Below, in pieces: positions 1 through 10,719 of a DNA stretch of 64,000 bases. The notes under the pieces were generated by a model. That model was not told the origin of the DNA. It saw only the letters and a program-made list of their open reading frames with translations, and did no database searches. The DNA comes from Cephalopachus bancanus (lineage: Eukaryota; Chordata; Mammalia; Primates; Tarsiidae), in the NCBI GenBank assembly GCA_027257055.1, contig JAPVLO010000278.1, positions 3,844,001-3,908,000 on the forward strand, given 5' to 3'. Both the position numbers and the translations under genes were made by a program. The first letter of the stretch is position 1. The number at the start of each line of letters is the position of its first letter.

Positions 1-889
1 GTGAATTCTAGTAAGGGAGCATAAGAGAGATATATAATTAAAGGTAATGCATGTGAATATGCAAAATAAAAGTGCAATCATTACTCAGTTGTGGATTTTA
101 AAAATGATAGAGTTTCAGGGTAAAATGCCCAGAAACTGGGGAATCTGAATAGGATGGGAGGGTCCTAGCAGGCAAGTCAGAAGTGACCCTGTCTTTAAAC
201 TGCTCACAAATGACACCCTTCCTTTTCTACTTTCTCCCCAAATTTAACATTAAATTGAGTATCAGATGGCAAGGCATTGTCAAGATTAATTGCAGAACTC
301 AAACCAATGCCTTTTATAAGCCCCCACTTTCAAGATGATCAAACCCATCACTTTCTCTGCCTGCCTGATAACCTGGCTCTTTTCCTAATTTGAAAATAAA
401 ATCTGGAGAATTCTCAGAAGATGGCTAAGTAGTGAAAGCACAAGAAAATACTTCTCCCAGATAGTTCTTAAAGTACCCGTTAAACCTTATGAAATCAGAC
501 ATTTGTATAGCCACAATGAGAAGCAAGAAACAACAGTATGCAGTGCTGGAGGGAATTGATGAAGTAGGGGTCAAGGATTAAGGATCAGTGCCCGTCAGAT
601 CAGAGGTGGCTCTTTGTGTCCTGTGGATCGATTTCCTCCAACTCTAGTGATCATTTGGGTCACTATGTCCAAGCATCTGTACTTTCTATGCAGGATGTTA
701 AAATATTCTTTGGATCGACATTTTCTCAAACTAAAAGAACTCTTAGTCTCACTGGAAGTCTCTTTTTGCTTCTGTGGACCAGGGGTCTTAGAGAGCCATC
801 AGTTTCTGGCTGACGTCTTCCTTCTGAACTAAATTCAGAATTACTCTTGCAATGGATACTTTCTCGTCCATCTGAATGCACTGAATTGT
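1..889. other. Unassigned AT-rich sequence
   Basis: No repeat family, exon or RNA gene is recognised here. Two overlapping short frames near 614-832 have no recognisable domain and are probably chance. The sequence could be very old, decayed repeat. Confidence 0.4.
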
Positions 890-1075
890 GTAGTGCTCTG
901 CTCTCCAATTTGAGAGCCACTAGCTACATGTTCAAGTTCACCTTTAAATGGAAATTAATATTAGATTAAATTTAAAATCCAGGTCCTCAGTCACACTAAC
1001 CACATTATAAGTGCTTAATAGCCACAAGTGGCTAGTGGCTACTCTGTTGACAGGACAGATATAATACCATGATGA
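890..1075 (+). mobile_element. hAT-type MITE remnant (MER3-like)
   Basis: The right half reads AGCCACAAGTGGCTAGTGGC and then a TGACAGGACAG-like terminus. This is the terminal palindrome typical of MER3-like non-autonomous hAT-Charlie elements (AGCCACATGTGGCTAGTGGC). An inverted AGCCACTAGC lies near 910. The centre is AT-rich, as in the family. No transposase is encoded. The exact family name is from memory; membership in the hAT MITEs is more secure than the name. Confidence 0.5.
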
Positions 1076-1919
1076 TACAGGACCATCTCAGAAAGTTTTA
1101 TCACATAGTGCTGGCTTAAAGACTTGGAAGAACTTGAAGCTGAGCGTATAATTCTTTCTATAAGACAGGTACTGCTTTATGTAACTTTAGAGAAGTTCAC
1201 AGTGCTCAGAACACAAAAGGGTTCGTGACAATTCTCATGTCCTGACTTTTTGCCACTATGGGACCAACATTTCTCCTAGATGGAGAATGAATTAATAGGA
1301 AAATAATAAAATCAAGTGAAGTCTACGAAAATATCCAGCATAAGGTAATAAGAGCTCATGCCTGCCACATCAGAATAAAATTCTTTCTTTGAAATGGATT
1401 TACTCCAAAAGCATACCAATATTAGGAAAAGCAACTACTTTATGTTTTCAATAAGATATCATTGGACATGACTTTTATTGAATCAAAACATTGCTACAAA
1501 ATAAAATCGCAATAGCCAAATAGTAAATGTCTTTTGATTAACAAAGCACAAAACAAACCTGAGAAACACTCCTACAATTTGGAGGAAGTGAATGAAGAGA
1601 TGAAATAGATTGTATTATAGAGAAACCCACAAGGAAAAATGGAATCGCAGTCCATTTCACATGCAGGGACACACACACACAGTTTATACACCATAAGTCT
1701 TGATGAAATCTCTGCCAGCTGTCAATCTTGATTGATCTGTAAAAATGAAACTTTCAGTTATAAAAATTTCCACTCATAAAATAAGAAGATAACAAAAAAT
1801 TATGGGGTAGATGAAGAGACCAACAATTTGAAAGAGGTGAACCAAGCTGGAAAATTTGAGGCAAATAATTCCCATTGAAATAGACTGAATTCAATAAATT
1901 ATATATCATGCTTCTTGAA

Positions 1920-1970
1920 TATATAGATAGATAGATAGATAGATAGACAGATAGATAGATAGATAGATGT
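1920..1970 (+). repeat. (GATA)n microsatellite
   Basis: About twelve near-perfect tetranucleotide units of GATA/TAGA with one interruption (GACA), ending in ATGTATGT. It lies in AT-rich sequence that is probably old L1. Confidence 0.9.
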
Positions 1971-2119
1971 ATGTATTCAATAAAACAAGAGCGAATGGAG
2001 CACTGGAAGATACTGAAAAGTTATTGCATAATACAAAAGAATTATTAGGAAATGTTTCAAATTATCCTTTAAAAAAAGAAATTGCATAAAGGTAGTGAAT
2101 AGCAAAAAAGACTAAACAA

Positions 2120-3130
2120 GGAGAAGGAGGAAGTAATTTAAAAGACTGGCTCATTAAATTCTTCCATCACTCAAGTCACAAATGTAAATTTCAAGAGGCC
2201 ATATAAGAAGCAAGGAAAATGAATTCAATAAATCTAAATCTTTTATATCAGAAGCTGACAGAAGAAAATCCAAAATAACAATAAACAGATTTTTTTTATT
2301 AAATAGGAAAGTTTGAACACATGTGTTTATCAATACTAGAACCCCACTCAAATGACAGTGAAAAAAAGGATGAAATATAAAATTGAGGAAATCTCATACA
2401 AAGTAGAACAAAAAGACAAAGAGGAAAGAAATAAGGGGGAAATGTAAGAAAATCACAAGACTAGCTCAGGGAGTCTAAAATTTGGATAACTGGTTTTATA
2501 AATATTATTAATGACTAAAAAACAGATAAAAAGTCATAATGAACAAAAATTAGTTCAAAAATTTTCCAGAATTGAAGGACAATTGTTTCTAGACTATTAG
2601 GCCAAATAGGAGCTCAACACTAAAAATAAGAATAGATCAAAACCAAGGCCCAGCATAGCAAAATTTTGGGACACTAGAAAAAGAGTCAATCTCATGTATT
2701 TCCAGAAAGAAAGTGAAAGTGATAGAGATTACAAGAAAAATAGAATTCTGAGCAGAAACACCATAAGTTAGAAGACAATGAAGGAATGCTTTTCCAGCCT
2801 ATAGTTAGACACTTAGCCAAAGTTTCACTCATATATGAAAGTAGGGTAAAGACATTTCCAGATAGCAAAGGTCTCAAACATGTTTACTTCTGTGCGTTCT
2901 TACTTGGGTTACTAGAACATGTGCTTAATTAAAATAGAGATGAAAAACAATCAAGGGGAAAAAATGGGATTGAGGAATCAGGGGTTCAATACAAATGAGG
3001 AGCTAAGGAAATCCCCAGGGTGAAAGTGAGAGGAAACTCAACAGACAGCAGCTTTGTGTCAGGCCACCAGTTAGCCGGTCCAATTTGGAGCTGACTAGAA
3101 GATTCCAGGAAAGAAGGTAAAATGGGTAGA
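2120..3130 (+). mobile_element. Old L1 (L1M-type) 5' region remnant
   Basis: The wording matches the region before ORF2 of old mammalian L1s: GAGGAAATCTC with AGTAGAACAAAAAGACAAAGAG near 2385-2420, CCAGAATTGAAGGAC near 2567, and AGAAGACAATG then TAAAGACATTTCCAGA near 2770-2865. Many stops and indels make it non-coding. It probably belongs to the same plus-strand L1 whose 3' parts are at about 3,900-8,560. Confidence 0.6.
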
Positions 3131-3139
3131 ATAGTCAAT

Positions 3140-3535
3140 TTGTTGAATGCAGTTGTGATAGCCCATAGTAGTAGCCATCAAACCTTTCAGTTCTCCTTCT
3201 CTGGGCTCAGAGTAATATTGAATGAAGTTTCCTGCCTTGCAACCAGGTACAGCAATGCCGCGTACTCCTGCTGACTGTGTAAACGGAATCTGTTAAGAGT
3301 TAGCAGTGCTGTACTTGCCACATTCTTCTTCCCCAGGACTCAGCAACCACCAGGGCTCCAGAAGACGGAGGTCTCCCTGCTCAGGTCCTAGAGTCCACAA
3401 ATACGGAGCAGAGCCCCTACCCACAATGCACAGTGCATTTGTAAAGCGAGGAAGAAATAAGCCTTTGTGATGAGAGTCTTGTGGTTCATTGGTGCTGTCT
3501 GTTATGATAGTTTAGCTCAGCCTCCCTTGATTAAT
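3140..3535 (+). mobile_element. LTR-like or MER-like block, family unresolved
   Basis: This block is GC-richer than its surroundings. It contains CAGGTCCTAGAGTCCACAAA and GAAGAAATAAGCCTTTGTGA. The second resembles the AATAAA-bearing 3' end of ancient LTR or MER repeats, with the usual 'AAATAA(A/G)CCTTTGT' wording followed by a GTTCATTGGTGCTGTCTGTTA-like end. It interrupts the old L1. I cannot name the family securely. Confidence 0.35.
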
Positions 3536-3576
3536 AAGAAATGAAAGGAACTGTAGAAAACTAGTTTAGGAGTAGT

Positions 3577-3747
3577 GTATTAGATACTTGGCTGGGAAGA
3601 TCATAATATATTAGATACTTGGCTGGGAAGAGTTTTCTAATAATAACCAGGCTTATATTCAACACCTACAAATTGGTATATTACAATATTACTGATTGGT
3701 GAAAATCTGCTGCCCTCCTAAATTCGAGTCCCTGCCCTCCTAAATTC
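3577..3747 (+). repeat. Two short local tandem duplications
   Basis: TATTAGATACTTGGCTGGGA occurs at 3578 and again at 3609, a 31-base offset. CTGCCCTCCTAAATTC occurs at 3710 and 3732, a 22-base offset. Both pairs are identical over the stated core, so each duplication is much younger than the surrounding decayed sequence. Replication slippage or end-joining is the ordinary explanation. Confidence 0.8.
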
Positions 3748-3899
3748 TTCCTCAGGAACTCTCGGACCTACTCATCATTGAGGAACTAAACAATTAATGA
3801 CTGGCATAGTCAAAGTCTTATAGGATCCTGCCTGACTGGTACCTCAAAATAGTTTGTTCAATATTTTGAATAATACTCCTTGTCATAATAAGATCAATA

Positions 3900-4876
3900 A
3901 TGAAAATAATTAATCAAAATATTAATATATTAAACTAGGAGTATGGGGAACAGAGAGTGTGCATGTGTGTGAAAGGAATGAGGAGGGGGGATGGTAAAAC
4001 AACTTCTGTGAAAGGAAAACAACACATCCTGCAAAAAACCACAGACTCAAGAAGTAATAACATTAGCGCATTTCTGAGCAAAATAGAAATTAAAGAACCA
4101 TAAGCTATGAAAGTAGATGCCTCTGAGAAGTAGAAAATTATAGGGGGAGGATTGACCGGTAGGGAGAGGAATGATTTTCATAGCAAGCTTTGTAAAATTG
4201 TTAGACTCTTTCAATAATGTGCAAATTTGGAAAAAATAAAAGCTAAATTTTGAGAAGTCATAGGGTTTAAAAACAATACAAGAAAATTTTTCAGAGAAAG
4301 ACAACTAAATATATATATATTTTTTTTTAAAAGAGTCACTTGATGTGAAACAGTATTATTGTTGAAGAACTTGACCTAAAAATATATAAGTATGTAAAAT
4401 AACCAGGGGAAATGTAAAATCCCAGAATAAAGAGGAAATCTTTAGTTTTCCAGATGGGAGGACAATAGTTATCTACAAAGAAAAGAGAAATCTGGCAGCA
4501 GATGACTAAGTCCATTGAATAATTCTACCATTCATTTCCTAATCATTTGTGGGTGTGTAGCTTTTGTGACTGGACAGTAGAATTACTAAATAAAGCTAGT
4601 AGTTGGGTATCTTTCTAAATGATAAATAAAACCTATGGCATATGCAATCAGGAAAAAAGACAAATAGACTCTTAAATGAAAGAATCGATGGTAACAGATA
4701 TAGCTTATAAAAATGAAAGAATATTGTTATATTTGAAAGCATCAATAAAATTTATAACATTCTGGAAAAAAAATCCAAATTGAAGCAAGATAAAACCTGA
4801 AGATGATAATAAACAAAGATAAAAATTTCAAAGTAGACAGTTGGGCTTTCCCCAAATCCCTGGCATCAGTTGCTCT
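3900..4876 (+). mobile_element. Old L1 body, strongly decayed
   Basis: A-rich sequence with L1-like phrases on the plus strand, such as TTGTTAGACTCTTTCAATAATGTGCAAATT near 4198 and AAAATCCAAATTGAAGCAAG near 4770. There is no open frame of useful length. It probably continues the L1 begun near 2,120 and resumes after the insertion at 4,893-5,261. Confidence 0.4.
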
Positions 4877-4892
4877 TATTGGTAAATTTTTG

Positions 4893-5261
4893 CTTATTTT
4901 ATTTTATTCTATTTGCATTGAGGGGTCCATGTGAGGATTTGTTACATAAGAAAATTGCTTGCAGGTGAGGCCTGGGCTTCCAGCGAGCCCTCTCTCCCTG
5001 GTAGTGAACATGGCACCCGGTGGGTGGTGTGTGTACCCCTCATCTCACTTCCCTCCTTCCCTTCCTCCCTTCCACTTGAGAGTTGTGGAGTCCGTGTGAG
5101 AGGATTTGCTACATAAGTAAATTGCTTGCAGATGAGGCTTGGGCTTCTACCAAGCCCTCTCTCCCCTGGTAGTGAACATGGTGTCCGGTGGTTGAGTATG
5201 CATCCCTCATCTCTCCTCCCTTCCTCCCTCTTTTAGCAGTGTCCAGTATCTGTTGTCCCCA
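4893..5261 (-). mobile_element. Young L1 3' end, antisense, with duplicated 3'UTR unit
   Basis: Read on the minus strand this is the tail of a lineage-specific L1 3'UTR, with the same wording as copies at 7,567 and 36,150 (CATAAG followed by TGCAGGTGA in the plus reading). It is flanked by a 16-base TSD, TTATTGGTAAATTTTT at 4877 and TTATTGGTAAACTTTT at 5262, with one mismatch. The 3'UTR unit occurs twice in tandem, at about 4,918-5,075 and 5,076-5,231, roughly 160 bases each. The other copies have it once. The insertion is severely 5'-truncated and non-coding. Confidence 0.75.
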
Positions 5262-5756
5262 TTATTGGTAAACTTTTTAAAACTATAAAGAACACAAAAA
5301 AGGCCATGACACATGTCTATAAAATTTGATGAGAATAAAATAATGCACTGTCCCCAGCAAGTACAAAAATTACACAAAACCTGCAGCATACAGAATAAAA
5401 ACTTATAGACCAATATTATTTACAAATGTAGATATTAAAATCTCAACTATTACAGTAAATGAAATTCAAAAGTTAATTTAAAGATCTGACTATTATAATC
5501 AAATCGGGATTATTGCCGGAAAGCAAGGACAGATTAGTACTAGTGATTATAACAACTTTACCAATATGCTAAGGAAGAAAAAATCTTATAATCTAATCAT
5601 AATCTAATCATAATCATAACAAGATAGTAGATAAAATTCAATACCCACTACTTATAAAACATCTTCAGGTAGCAGAAATAGAAGCATGTCTCACTCAACA
5701 TATAAACATTTGTTTTAAGTAAGCAAACAACATCACCCTTAAAGACACTAGAGACA

Positions 5757-6043
5757 AACCGGGCTCGGTGGCTCAGCCTGTAATCCCGCGCCTTTGGGAG
5801 GCTGAGGTGAGTGGATTGCCTGAGCCCACGGGTTCGAGACCCGCCTGGGCAGCGATACCTCATCTCTAAAATAAATTTAAAAATCAGCTGGGCATGGTAG
5901 TGCATGCCTGTAATTCCGGCTACTTGGAAGGCTGAGGCGGAAGGGTCGCCAGAGTCCAGCAGGTCAAGGCTGCGGTGGCCAGTAGCAGCCACTGCACTTC
6001 AGTCTGGGTGACAGAGTGAGACTCCAACTCAAAAAAAAAAAAA
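5757..6043 (+). mobile_element. Young lineage-specific Alu
   Basis: Full-length dimeric 7SL-derived SINE with a 16-base A tail. Perfect 16-base TSDs flank it (AAAGACACTAGAGACA at 5741-5756 and 6044-6059). The left arm carries the derived A box TGGCTCAGCCTG and the B-box stretch ACGGG-TTCGAGA-CCCGC, one mismatch short of the full T-arm seen in other copies. It is inserted in old L1 ORF2. The perfect TSD indicates a recent insertion. Confidence 0.95.
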
Positions 6044-6319
6044 AAAGACACTAGAGACATCACCAAAGACAACACTAGTAAAATAAGGCACAAAACAAAT
6101 ATATTCCTAGTTGGGTTCTGGTCAGTAATAAGAGGGAGATGGAAAAAGAGTCCTATATATTGAAAAGGAACCAGGAGAACTATTATTATTTTCAGAAATC
6201 CACTGGAAAAAATTTGAATACATTTTAGACAATCAGTAAAATTGCTACAGATAGAGAACATTTCATGGAGTAAAAAAGAAAATTCACAATAGAACAAAAA
6301 AATACAAAATACTAAGAAT

Positions 6320-6505
6320 CTTTTTTTTTGGTTTTTGGTGTTTATTATTATTATTCTTTTAATTGATACAGAATAGATATATATATTTTGGTGGTACGTG
6401 TGATAATTTAACACACTCATATAATTAGTAAAGATCAAATTGATGTGATAGTCATGTGATTGGGATGCCCGTCACCTTAGATGATTGTCATTCTTTATGC
6501 AAAAA
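6320..6505 (-). mobile_element. L1 3' end, antisense (L1MA/MB-like)
   Basis: It starts with a T run and then the antisense wording of a mid-age L1 3'UTR: AATTGATACAGAATAGATAT, GGTGGTACGTGTGATAATTT and GATTGGGATGCCCGTCACCT. These correspond to the well-known 'TTGATACA...TATTTTGGGGTACATGTGAT' and 'GGGATATCCATCACCT' phrases of human L1MA elements. It is non-coding and inserted in an older plus-strand L1. Confidence 0.65.
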
Positions 6506-7011
6506 ACATTCGAGTCTAAGACAGGATCTTAGAGGGAAATGTGTGACCTAGATTGAAAGACGAGGAGGTAGAGCCTCAAGGGTTTTACTAGAAGATATAA
6601 AACCAAACTTGATTAATGGAAAGACTCAGTATGCTCTTTTATGAAAAGTGTAAATATTTTACGAATATCCATTCTTTCCAATTAATACTATATAGTGCTT
6701 TAAAACAATTTTAATAACCCAGTAGGGGTTTTGCTTATTTGTTTAAACTGGATCAAATTATTATAAAGTTAATTTGGAAAAATAAACAAGTAAGAACAGG
6801 TTTACATATAATAAAAAAGTAATGTGTGGTGAAAGAAGCAAGCCCTTCCAAACACCAGAACACACAGTAAAATGTCAAGAATTAAAACAATCTGGTACTG
6901 ATGTGAAAATAAATAGCTTGATCAAAGCACAAAATAGGTTGTAATTAGAAGAAAACACAAGATTACCAATCAGTGGAGAAAGAATGACTCTCAACATGTT
7001 GACTTCCAATA

Positions 7012-7365
7012 GGGTTGCGTTTGGGGCTCCCGAGATGCGGGACATCTTGCAAACATGGAGTGGAAATGCCTTCCTAATTTGACTTCACTGAGGGAAAACT
7101 TGCACACCGCTGGCCGAGTGCCTCTCCACATCCTTCCTTAACATGGAGTTATCTGGCTTCATGTTCACCAGAATATCTTAATGCGATAGAAAAACGACCA
7201 AGACCAATCAGAACACAGACTGGCCTTCTGGCTCCACATCCCCCAGCTCTGCCCCTTCCCAGTGCTGGGCCTGATCTTCTGAATTCTTATCTTGTCAGCC
7301 CCCATCACCACCTTCTCCCTTTGATTAACTTTTACCCATAAAAAATGAGGTGATAACTGGCTGTT
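7012..7365. other. Unassigned GC-richer insert in old L1
   Basis: L1 ORF2-like sequence stops near 7,010 and resumes near 7,370. The block between is markedly GC-richer, with CpG sites retained (TTGCGTTTGGGGCTCCCGAG, CGAGTGCC). On the minus strand it carries an inverted CCAAT-type motif (TGATTGGTCT). The left edge reads TGTTGAC. Size and composition suggest a solo LTR, but I see no convincing TSD, polyadenylation signal or known family. Confidence 0.35.
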
Positions 7366-7566
7366 TATATTTTCATATCATACCATAGGGCAAGGTAAAT
7401 TCTAGATGAATTTGTTGACTAAAAGGTTCAAAAAGATTCAAAGAATAAAATTGAATGTTTATGAAAATCTTTGAGATGATGTGATATACTGAACAGTAAA
7501 AGGATGACTGCATTACAAGTAAAAAATCAACAAATACAACTACCTGGAAACCTTAAAAAGTTGGCC

Positions 7567-7880
7567 TTTGCAGCAACTTGGATGCAGCTGGAGACCATCA
7601 TACAAAGTGAAATATCATGGAAACAAAGAACTGAATACCACATGTTCTCACTTGCAAGTGGGCCCTAAATACCAGTCTCATTAGCACAAGGCTGAGATTG
7701 GCAGTCAGCCAGTCACTGGGCACTGCTAGGGGAGGGAATAAAGGAGGACAGAGGGGAGCACATAACAACACAAAGAGTACCTGGTTGCCAGCTAGAAGCT
7801 CAAACTTCACCTGCATGCAGCCTACTTATGTAGCAAATCTTCACATGTACCCCACAACTCTAAAATAAATTTTTAAAGTT
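7567..7880 (+). mobile_element. Young L1 3' end
   Basis: It opens with the end of ORF2 (TTTGCAGCAACTTGGATGCA, then CCACATGTTCTCACTTGCAA) and continues into the lineage's 3'UTR (GGGCACTGCTAGGGGAGGGA, CTCAAACTTCACCTGCATGC, ATGTAGCAAATCTTCACATG), ending in CTCTAAAATAAATTTTT. It is 5'-truncated to about 310 bases and is the plus-strand counterpart of the copies at 4,893 and 36,150. The final AATAAA is the polyadenylation signal. Confidence 0.8.
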
Positions 7881-8589
7881 CTGCATCCAAAACATAGTGT
7901 AAAATAAAGCAAATAAAAGACTCACAAAACATGATTGAATAAATAAAATGCAGGATGAATAGTTTTATTACAAAAATAACTCCAAAATCAACTACTTTCA
8001 AGCCCTAATAACATACAATAAATATGTAGTTTATGTAAGAGAGCATGCTACAGTACTAGAAAATAAACATTTATACAAATATTCTGTTAACTGGTAATCA
8101 AAGAAATAGAAATTAAACCAGTTACTATGATTCATTTATAAAAGCTAAATTTTATCAAAATGACAATACCTATTGTTGACAAAGCTTCAGGAAAATTGAT
8201 ATTGTTTATACTGCTAGTGGCCAGAAAATTATTACAGTATACTTGTAAAACAATGGCACTCTTGATCAAAAGTCATCAAAATGTTTTGATACAGTATTTC
8301 TACTTCTGAGGATCTAGCCTGAGAAAATAATCTGACCCCTGGGAAAATATTGATCCATGAAGATGTCTAATAACAGCATTACAACTGCAAAGACATGAAA
8401 CTATATACAAGGTAAAAATAATATAATAAATTATGATAAACTCACTGGAATTAAATTTTAATCACCACTTAAAGTCATGGTTATGGGGATTATGTGGCAA
8501 CATGAAAAATATGCATAATTTTAGCTGACTACAGTTATGAAAAAACTTATACATGGCAAAGTACTGTAAGGATATACATACTATTAATA

Positions 8590-8692
8590 CTACTATTAAT
8601 ACTAGCACACTGAGCACCAACTCTGTGCCAGGCACATTCTTTCTAAACCTCCTACCAACTTCAGGAGATAGAGAAACAGATAACAAGGTAAT
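8590..8692 (+). mobile_element. MIR fragment
   Basis: Contains the MIR core wording CACTGAGCACCAACTCTGTGCCAGGCAC followed by decayed MIR 3' sequence. Ancient tRNA-derived SINE, non-functional. Confidence 0.65.
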
Positions 8693-8699
8693 AGTTAAC

Positions 8700-9122
8700 A
8701 AGGGCTGCTAGTGTCTTCCCTGGAACACAGATGTGCTGCCCATAAAGTCCTTCACCATTCCGCACACAGCACTCTCAGATATCAGTGCTCTCCAGGAATT
8801 GCCCTCAGCTGAAGAATTCAAGATCACATCCCATTCCTAGGACAAAATGTGCCCAATAGCTGGTCACTGCAGATGTCTAAGGACCCAGATTCATTGTCCC
8901 AACTGGAGACAACACCAAGAGACCATCCTAGCCTCTGAGTTCTTGTGTGATCAGCTGAGGCCTCTGTAAAAACTGCACTGCAGCCCAAGCCCAAATTCTC
9001 CCTCATCGCAATCCTGCTGCCTACCCTTTCCCCATAGTGTTGACCCTCAGCGTATTTTCTAATCGTATTCCTACACACTAATCTCTGTTTCAGAACCTGC
9101 TTTTGGGAGATCTCAATCTATA
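8700..9122 (+). mobile_element. ERVL-type LTR, ancient
   Basis: A moderately GC-rich block ends in AATCTCTGTTTCAGAACCTG and CTTTTGGGAGATCTCAATCT. This resembles the 3' end of old class III (ERVL) LTRs such as the LTR16/LTR33 group, which end with 'CAGA(C/A)(T/C)CTGCTTTTGGG' and an AACCTA-like end. It is followed directly by leader-like sequence, as expected for a 5' LTR. Family assignment is tentative. Confidence 0.45.
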
Positions 9123-9680
9123 TCAGTTACTACCAGGAATGGTCCAAGACAGCAGACACTGAAATAGAATTTGGAAGCCAGATCAAAGGCACCATAAGGG
9201 CAGGTGGAGCACAGGTTGTACCTAGAACAAGCTTGCAGCACAGCTGTTAAAATGTTCACAAGTGGTGAACTGGGATGGTACACCGGTGGAAGGGATGCAA
9301 TAGTCAGCTGTTCAGAAAACACAGGGGAAATGGGGATTTTAAGGACAATGGAATTAGATGGCTGTTGCTGGGGACAATTGAGACTTTAGAGACAGATAAT
9401 GAAATTCTGAGGGTGATGGCTCATCAGTTAAAAACCATGTGAAACCAAAGGGCTTCCATGGGGGATGGAAAGATGAAACTGAGGATCTGTGTACCAAGAT
9501 GGGAACTTCATCACAAGAGCAACAGAACTCCAGAAAAGGTGAAGTTCTCAACACAGGCAGGTCTACTGCGCCAAGATTAGGGTCCTGATTGGGAAAGAGT
9601 GAGACCCTGAAAGACACAATAGATTCAACTGGGTTAGTGCACTAACTTGATCCCTGTTTCCCCCGGAACCCTCTGATCTG
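9123..9680 (+). mobile_element. ERVL-type leader/5' internal fragment
   Basis: It begins just after the LTR-like end with TACTACCAGGAATGGTCCAAG, similar to the primer-binding and leader region of ERVL-like proviruses ('(T)TGGTACCAGGAGTGG'). It then runs through GAAATAGAATTTGGAAGCCA. No intact gag frame remains. It is broken by stops and ends before about 9,690. Confidence 0.4.
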
Positions 9681-9911
9681 CAAAGACGTCCAACTCCTCC
9701 CTATTGAGTGCAGTGCTTTCTATTACATCAGATGGTATATTCACCCCAACCCCCAGAATGTGCCTTCAATTTCCCTCCTGCTTGACAAACAGGGTTAAGT
9801 CAAAATATAACCTAGAACTTTAGGCTAGAAAACATAGTAAGAAACAAGATTTAATAGTCTATGCAGATACAAGGGACAATAAGTCAAGAACATGTAACAG
9901 TCTTCTTTGAT

Positions 9912-9997
9912 TTTTTTTTTTTTTTTTTGAGAAGGCAGGATTTATTGAGAGGACAGAAAAGCTCCCACAGCGGGAGGGGACCTAAAGGGGGTTGCCC
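9912..9997 (-). mobile_element. Short orphan retrocopy (polyadenylated RNA 3' end), antisense
   Basis: An 11-base TSD (CTTCTTTGATT at 9902, CTTCTTTGGTT at 9998, one mismatch) flanks a run of T followed by about 70 bases. Read on the minus strand the insert ends AATAAATCCTGCCTTCTC then poly(A), so a polyadenylation signal lies 12 bases before the tail. It therefore looks like an L1-mobilised, 5'-truncated copy of a polyadenylated RNA. The source is not recognised; an ERV LTR transcript end is possible. Confidence 0.6.
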
Positions 9998-10410
9998 CTT
10001 CTTTGGTTCTTTCTGCTTCTTTAAATCTAGGACTTTCTATTGTGTACTTATCGCCTCTTCCCTCTCCTGCTTACTGCCCCTGCCCTCTCTAACTTACTAC
10101 ATATTTAATTAAAAGGCATCCTTCCTGTCAACCTAAAAAATGAAGTATTTTGGTCCGAATCCTGTGCTCACACCAAGAGGGTGCGGAGCCAGACCAAAGA
10201 AAGACAAATCGTGGCACTGAAACTTAGCTCTTTGGCCTGTGACCTTCCAGCACTAGGCTCTGTAGACATGGTCCAGAATGATAAGTGTTATTGGCAAATC
10301 ACAAGTATGAGACTTAATAGTCCATATCAAGTAGTGCTTGCTTTTTGAAAATTTATTTTCTTACACATCAACCTAAAATTGCATTGAAACCACCCAAGAT
10401 TGCATTTAAA
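9998..10410. other. Unassigned sequence
   Basis: No repeat family or exon was recognised between the orphan retrocopy and the next Alu. There is one CpG-containing stretch near 10,150-10,215. It is possibly a decayed ERV continuation. Confidence 0.35.
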
Positions 10411-10420
10411 ATAATTTGTC

Positions 10421-10710
10421 AGCCGGGCTCGGCGGCTCAGCCTGTAATCCCGCGCCTTTGGGAGGCTGAGGTGAGTGGATTGTCTGAGCCCGCGGGTTCA
10501 AGACCCGCCTGGGCAGCGAGACCTCATCTCTACAATAAATCAAAAAATCAGCCGGGTGTGGTTGCACATGGCTGTAATTCCAGCTACTTGGAAGGCTGAG
10601 GCGGAAGGATCGCCGGAGCCCAGCAGGTCGAGGCTGCGGTAGCCGGGAGCGGCCACTGCACTCCAGTCTGGGCGACAGAGTGAGACTCCAACTCAAAAAT
10701 AAATAAATAA
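10421..10710 (+). mobile_element. Young lineage-specific Alu
   Basis: Full-length Alu with derived left arm. TSD core ATAATTTGTC at 10411 and 10711. At 10492-10508 the B-box region is GCGGG-TTCAAGA-CCCGC, a complete 5-bp stem with a 7-base T-loop-like loop. The tail is (AAAT)n rather than pure A. The antisense strand happens to be open for about 100 codons, which is a usual property of Alu and not a gene. Confidence 0.95.
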
Positions 10711-10719
10711 ATAATTTGT

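Larger units (their letters stand above)
5278..8560 (+). mobile_element. Old L1 ORF2 region, interrupted by several insertions
   Basis: Plus-strand ORF2 wording runs through the interval: AAACTTATAGACCAATATTA near 5398, the GGGATTATTGCCGGAAAGCAAGGAC counterpart of the L1 'GGATTTATTCC...GGATGCAAGG' motif near 5505, then later ORF2 and 3' parts at 6,510-7,000, 7,370-7,560 and 7,880-8,560. It is broken by an Alu (5,757), an antisense L1 tail (6,320), an unassigned insert (7,012) and a young L1 tail (7,567). Stops and frameshifts are pervasive, so it is a dead copy. Confidence 0.6.

Noticed and set aside
1920..1970. GATA-factor binding array
   Set aside because: A (GATA)n microsatellite is the simpler explanation, and nothing around it suggests a regulatory element.
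5920..6438. Minus-strand frame of 172 codons, the longest in the window
   Set aside because: It fuses part of an antisense Alu with antisense L1 and L1 tail sequence. The translation is hydrophobic and repeat-derived, with no domain.
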